DNA of 26,378 nt, taken from assembly GCA_031276365.1 (NCBI GenBank), contig JAISNG010000122.1:1-26378 (forward strand), read 5' to 3'. Under the pieces are notes generated by a model. It made no database searches, had not been told where the DNA came from, and saw only the letters and a program-made list of their open reading frames with translations. This document shows, piece after piece, positions 23,234-26,378 of this stretch; within the stretch, counting starts at the first letter, position 1; every line of letters begins with the position of its first letter. This DNA is from Campylobacteraceae bacterium. Lineage in GTDB: Bacteria; Campylobacterota; Campylobacteria; Campylobacterales; Campylobacteraceae. Made by a program: the position numbers and the translations under genes.

Positions 23234-23342
23234 TTTGTCTGCTCAAGTACCCTTTTCGTTTATTGTTGCGGGCGTGATTATTGTCTGCTTGTGTATTGCG
23301 GTTGGTATATTTGTCGTAAACTCTCTAAAGGATAAGAAGTGA
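23226..23342 (+). CDS. 38-residue single-span membrane microprotein between ileS and gatA
   Basis: The ATG at 23226 lies inside the last codons of ileS (8-base overlap) and the TGA overlaps the gatA GTG start (4 bases, GTGA). The product starts MVDLSAQVPFSFIVAGVIIV, has one membrane helix at about residues 11-31, and ends SLKDKK, giving an N-out, C-in type pattern. The overlaps on both sides strongly suggest translational coupling and a real gene, and removing it would leave an unexplained 105-base gap in a compact operon. The family is unknown to me. Because of its size it would be missed by most gene callers. Confidence 0.7.
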   Translation: MVDLSAQVPFSFIVAGVIIVCLCIAVGIFVVNSLKDKK

Positions 23343-24700
23343 TAACGCTGAAAGAGGCATTGAAGTTAAATAAAGATGAGATAAAAGAGTTAAGAGAAAA
23401 TCTTGCGAAAAAGATAAAAGAGCAGAAAATCCTCGGCGCATACGTAGAACAGCTGACAAATGAGGAGATAAATACAAACGGCGAAGGCATCCCGATAGCC
23501 GTCAAAGATAATATTCAAGTCAGAGGCTGGAGCGTTACATGCTCGTCTAAGATACTGCAAGGATACGTATCCCCTTACGATGCCACCGTCATTACAAAGA
23601 TGGCAAAGGCAAATTTGAGCGCATTTGGCAGGACAAACATGGATGAATTTGCCATGGGAAGCACGACTGCGACATCATTTTATGGCAAAACGCTAAATCC
23701 CTCAGACCATGAAAGAGTTCCAGGTGGAAGCAGTGGAGGAAGCGCTGCGGCAGTCGCAGGAGGAATAGCCGTAGCGGCTCTTGGAAGCGACACAGGAGGA
23801 AGTATCCGCCAGCCAGCCGCTTTTTGCGGATGCGTTGGATTGAAGCCGACATACGGCAAAGTAAGTCGTTACGGTTTGACGGCATTTTCAAGCTCTTTAG
23901 ACCAAATAGGACCCATCACGCAAAACGTGGAAGATGCCGCCATTTTGTTTGACATTATCGCGGGGCATGAGAGCAGGGATTCTACAAGTGCCGATACGCC
24001 GCACATTCCGACAGCGCCAAACCTAAATCCAAACAGAAAGCTCAAAATCGCTGTTATAGAAAATTTTCTGAACGAAGCCTCAAGCGAAATCCAAAAAGTG
24101 ATGAGAGAGGCGATTTATGCTTTGAAAAGCGCGGGTCATGAGATAGTCTATAAAAATATGCTAAATTCAAAATACGACGTTGCAACATATTACGTCATCG
24201 CCACCGCCGAAGCCAGCGCAAATCTAAGCCGCTTTGACGGAGTCAGATACGGCAGAAGGGTTGAGGGTGAAAATCTCAAGGAGATGTATATCAAGACAAG
24301 AAGCGAGGGATTTGGCGATGAGGTGAAACGCAGGATTTTGCTGGGAACTTTTGTGCTAAGCAGCGGATATTATGACGCTTACTACATACAGGCTCAAAAG
24401 GCAAGGCATTTGATTAAGGAAAATTACGAAAATATCTTTCGCGAAGCAGACCTTATTTTCTCGCCCGTTACGCCCACGACAGCGTTTAAATTCGGCCAGA
24501 TAAGCAATCCTTTAGAGATGTATCTCAGCGATATTTACACGATAGGAGTTAATCTCGCAGGAGTTCCTGCTATTTCACTGCCGCTGGGAAAAGGCGAAAG
24601 CAATCTCCCCGTAGGCGGACAGTTGATAGCAAAACCGTTTGACGAACAGACGCTGCTTGACGGCGCTTTAAGTTTGGAGACAATTTTGAAAGGAAGATGA
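23339..24700 (+). CDS. gatA: Aspartyl/glutamyl-tRNA amidotransferase subunit A
   Basis: GatA is the glutaminase of GatCAB, which converts misacylated Glu-tRNA-Gln and Asp-tRNA-Asn to the amidated forms. The 453-residue amidase has the Ser-cisSer-Lys triad at Lys56 (IAVKDNI), Ser131 (PGGSSGGS) and Ser155 (SDTGGSIRQPA); the spacings of 75 and 24 are those of the family. The GTG start at 23339 is supported by AAGGA at 23328-23332 and by overlap with the preceding microprotein. gatB and gatC are not nearby, as is common in this phylum. It ends four bases before guaB. Confidence 0.97.
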   Translation: MITLKEALKLNKDEIKELRENLAKKIKEQKILGAYVEQLTNEEINTNGEGIPIAVKDNIQVRGWSVTCSSKILQGYVSPYDATVITKMAKANLSAFGRTNMDEFAMGSTTATSFYGKTLNPSDHERVPGGSSGGSAAAVAGGIAVAALGSDTGGSIRQPAAFCGCVGLKPTYGKVSRYGLTAFSSSLDQIGPITQNVEDAAILFDIIAGHESRDSTSADTPHIPTAPNLNPNRKLKIAVIENFLNEASSEIQKVMREAIYALKSAGHEIVYKNMLNSKYDVATYYVIATAEASANLSRFDGVRYGRRVEGENLKEMYIKTRSEGFGDEVKRRILLGTFVLSSGYYDAYYIQAQKARHLIKENYENIFREADLIFSPVTPTTAFKFGQISNPLEMYLSDIYTIGVNLAGVPAISLPLGKGESNLPVGGQLIAKPFDEQTLLDGALSLETILKGR

Positions 24701-24704
24701 TATT

Positions 24705-26156
24705 ATGAAAATTCGCGCTAAAACTTTGACATTTGAAGATGTATTGTTGGTACCGAAATATTCGGAAGTTTTGCCAAAAGAGGTTAATGTATCTACAAAA
24801 CTAACACGCAAAATAGCCCTGAATATCCCGATAATCTCGGCGGCTATGGACACGGTAACGGAACACCGCGCCGCCATTATGATGGCAAGGCTTGGCGGCA
24901 TCGGAGTCGTGCATAAAAATATGGATATTACCTCGCAATCGCGCGAAATCAGACGCGTTAAAAAAAGCGAGAGCGGCATCATCATAGACCCCGTCTCCGT
25001 TGAAGCGCAGCAGACGATACATGACGCGCTTGATATCATGTCCGAATACAGAATCTCAGGCGTGCCGGTCATTGATAAAGAGAGAAATCTTATCGGCATA
25101 TTGACAAACCGCGATTTGCGCTTTGAGACAGATTATAGTAAAACAGTGGGTGAAGTCATGACAAAACCGCCTCTTATAACTGCATTAAAGGGTATCAATC
25201 TTGATGACGCGGAAAAGATATTTCAGACAAATAAAGTAGAAAAACTTCCGATAGTAAGCGAAGACGGCAAACTTGAGGGGCTTATCACCATAAAGGATTT
25301 GAAAAAACGACAGGAGTATCCGCAGGCAAACAAAGATGAATTTGGACGCTTAAGAGTTGCGGCGGCTGTTGGGGTCGGGCAGTATGACAGAGTCAAGGCC
25401 TTAGTCGAAGCGGGCGTTGATGTGATAGTGCTTGACTCCGCTCATGGGCAGTCAAAAGGGATATTGGATACGGTAAAAGAGATAAAAAATAGATTTGACG
25501 TAGAGGTCATAGCGGGCAATGTCGCTACTGCCGAAGGCGCGGAAGACTTGATAAAAGCCGGTGCGGACGGCGTGAAAGTCGGCATAGGACCAGGCAGTAT
25601 CTGCACCACAAGGATAGTAGCGGGTGTCGGCGTCCCTCAAATTTCCGCGATAGACGAATGCGCAAAAATCGGCAAAAAATACGGCGTGCCGATTATAGCC
25701 GACGGCGGTATCAAATATTCAGGCGATATAGCAAAAGCGCTTGCAGTCGGCGCAAGCTGTGTTATGATAGGAAGTTTGCTTGCAGGAACAGACGAAAGCC
25801 CGGGAGAGCTTATCATTTTTCAAGGCAGACAATACAAAACATACCGCGGAATGGGCAGCATAGGCGCGATGACAAAGGGCAGCACAGACAGATATTTTCA
25901 AGAAGGAACTGCTGCGGATAAACTTGTGCCTGAAGGCATTGAAGGGCGCGTTCCGTATGCGGGAACTCTCAAAAGCGTTATACATCAGATGATAGGCGGA
26001 CTTCGCTCGTCCATGGGATATGTCGGAGCGAAAAATATCATTGATTTTCAAGAAAGAGCCGAATTTGTAGAAATCACAAGCGCAGGGCTTAAAGAAAGCC
26101 ATGTCCACGACGTAATCATCACGCAAGAGGCTCCAAACTACAGGATAAAAGAGTAA
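24705..26156 (+). CDS. guaB: Inosine-5'-monophosphate dehydrogenase
   Basis: GuaB oxidises IMP to XMP with NAD, the committing step to guanine nucleotides. The 483-residue protein has the catalytic Cys300 in GIGPGSICTTR. The N-terminal barrel motif is FEDVLLVPKYSEVLP, a CBS-domain pair occupies about residues 95-205 (ISGVPVIDKERNLIGILTNR), and YRGMGSIGAM and the flap follow. Its ribosome site GGAAG lies within the end of gatA, so the two are coupled. A hairpin starts at its stop codon. Confidence 0.98.
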   Translation: MKIRAKTLTFEDVLLVPKYSEVLPKEVNVSTKLTRKIALNIPIISAAMDTVTEHRAAIMMARLGGIGVVHKNMDITSQSREIRRVKKSESGIIIDPVSVEAQQTIHDALDIMSEYRISGVPVIDKERNLIGILTNRDLRFETDYSKTVGEVMTKPPLITALKGINLDDAEKIFQTNKVEKLPIVSEDGKLEGLITIKDLKKRQEYPQANKDEFGRLRVAAAVGVGQYDRVKALVEAGVDVIVLDSAHGQSKGILDTVKEIKNRFDVEVIAGNVATAEGAEDLIKAGADGVKVGIGPGSICTTRIVAGVGVPQISAIDECAKIGKKYGVPIIADGGIKYSGDIAKALAVGASCVMIGSLLAGTDESPGELIIFQGRQYKTYRGMGSIGAMTKGSTDRYFQEGTAADKLVPEGIEGRVPYAGTLKSVIHQMIGGLRSSMGYVGAKNIIDFQERAEFVEITSAGLKESHVHDVIITQEAPNYRIKE

Positions 26157-26171
26157 ATTCCGCACTCTTTT
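26147..26171 (+). terminator. Terminator overlapping the guaB stop codon
   Basis: AAAAGAGT (26147-26154) pairs with ACTCTTTT (26164-26171) around a 9-base loop containing most of the stop codon. The stem is A-T rich and ends in a T-run. It should end the ileS-gatA-guaB transcript. Confidence 0.6.
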
Positions 26172-26249
26172 GTTCTCATGCGCTTCTTAAATTCATGAGT
26201 TTGACAAAAATCTGCGAAGAGTTTGCATCGCCCCCATATGTCATTCCCG

Positions 26250-26288
26250 CCTTATCCATTCCGTCATACCCGTGAAGACGGGTATCCA
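26250..26288. repeat. REP-like palindromic element
   Basis: ATACCCGT (26266-26273) and ACGGGTAT (26278-26285) form a perfect 8-base stem with loop GAAG, in the context GTCATACCCGTGAAGACGGG. A related half, GTCATTCCCGCC, lies just upstream at 26240-26251. The pattern GTCAT-x-CCCG...CGGG-x-ATCC is a dispersed REP-type repeat seen in many bacteria. The remaining sequence to 26378 shows no gene I can support. Confidence 0.55.
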
Positions 26289-26378
26289 AAAAGATTTTCA
26301 CGAATAAATGATATCTTCATGAGTGAGATTGATGTTTTGTCATCTGTTTTTTTGTTTTCTTACATGGTTTTGTTTTTG

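Noticed and set aside
1..26378. CRISPR array, insertion sequence or toxin-antitoxin pair
   Set aside because: I found no regularly spaced repeats, no transposase-like frame and no recognisable toxin. The HTH/S24 block is phage-regulator-like, and the lipoprotein does not resemble a toxin.

Overview
The window is a piece of a Campylobacterota (epsilonproteobacterial) chromosome. This rests on several seen features: a fused CcsB-CcsA (ResB/ResC) cytochrome c synthase, a panB-ruvB-permease block, an ileS-gatA-guaB block, a tmRNA whose tag resembles the Campylobacter type, -10 boxes of the TATAAT type without clear -35 elements, and TTG/GTG starts. I cannot name the genus. Nearly all of it is ordinary core-genome sequence.

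Layout. 1-642 (minus): 3'-truncated universal stress protein. 748-1266 (plus): luxS. 1288-4592 (minus): an FMN-barrel protein, then (in transcription order) panB, ruvB and an AI-2E/PerM-family permease. 4712-5452 (plus): trpA, followed directly by tmRNA (ssrA, 5464-5837). 5838-8401: a small AT-rich insert bounded by a copy of the tmRNA 3' end. 8493-14774: aldo/keto reductase, a monohaem cytochrome c, and a complete livKHMGF-type ABC uptake operon for branched-chain amino acids. 14806-17919: ccsBA. 17942-18166 (minus): two very small hydrophobic ORFs. 18260-18691 (minus): four tRNA genes in transcription order Lys-Glu-Val-Asp. 18871-19950: outer-membrane porin. 20003-20344: small membrane protein. 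20492-26156: ileS, an unlisted 38-residue membrane microprotein, gatA and guaB. The window ends in non-coding DNA with a REP-like palindrome.

The part worth a second look is the insert at the tmRNA gene. A 15-base copy of the tmRNA 3' end (14 of 15 matching) recurs 2.56 kb downstream, giving the attL/attR signature of site-specific integration, but there is no integrase between the copies. The insert carries two consecutive promoter-like boxes, each followed by the same operator-like motif, two related helix-turn-helix ORFs, a LexA/CI-type S24 autopeptidase domain lacking its own DNA-binding domain, and a Helicobacter-cysteine-rich-protein-like Sel1-repeat lipoprotein. The three regulator ORFs sit in successive frames, and single-base corrections in A-runs would join them. 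Either this is a decayed prophage repressor locus with one cargo gene, or a compact SOS-responsive lipoprotein island.

Other points of interest are the ileS-gatA microprotein, the small ORFs downstream of ccsBA, a tRNA-Glu gene with a CTC anticodon, and an inverted repeat abutting the porin -10 box.
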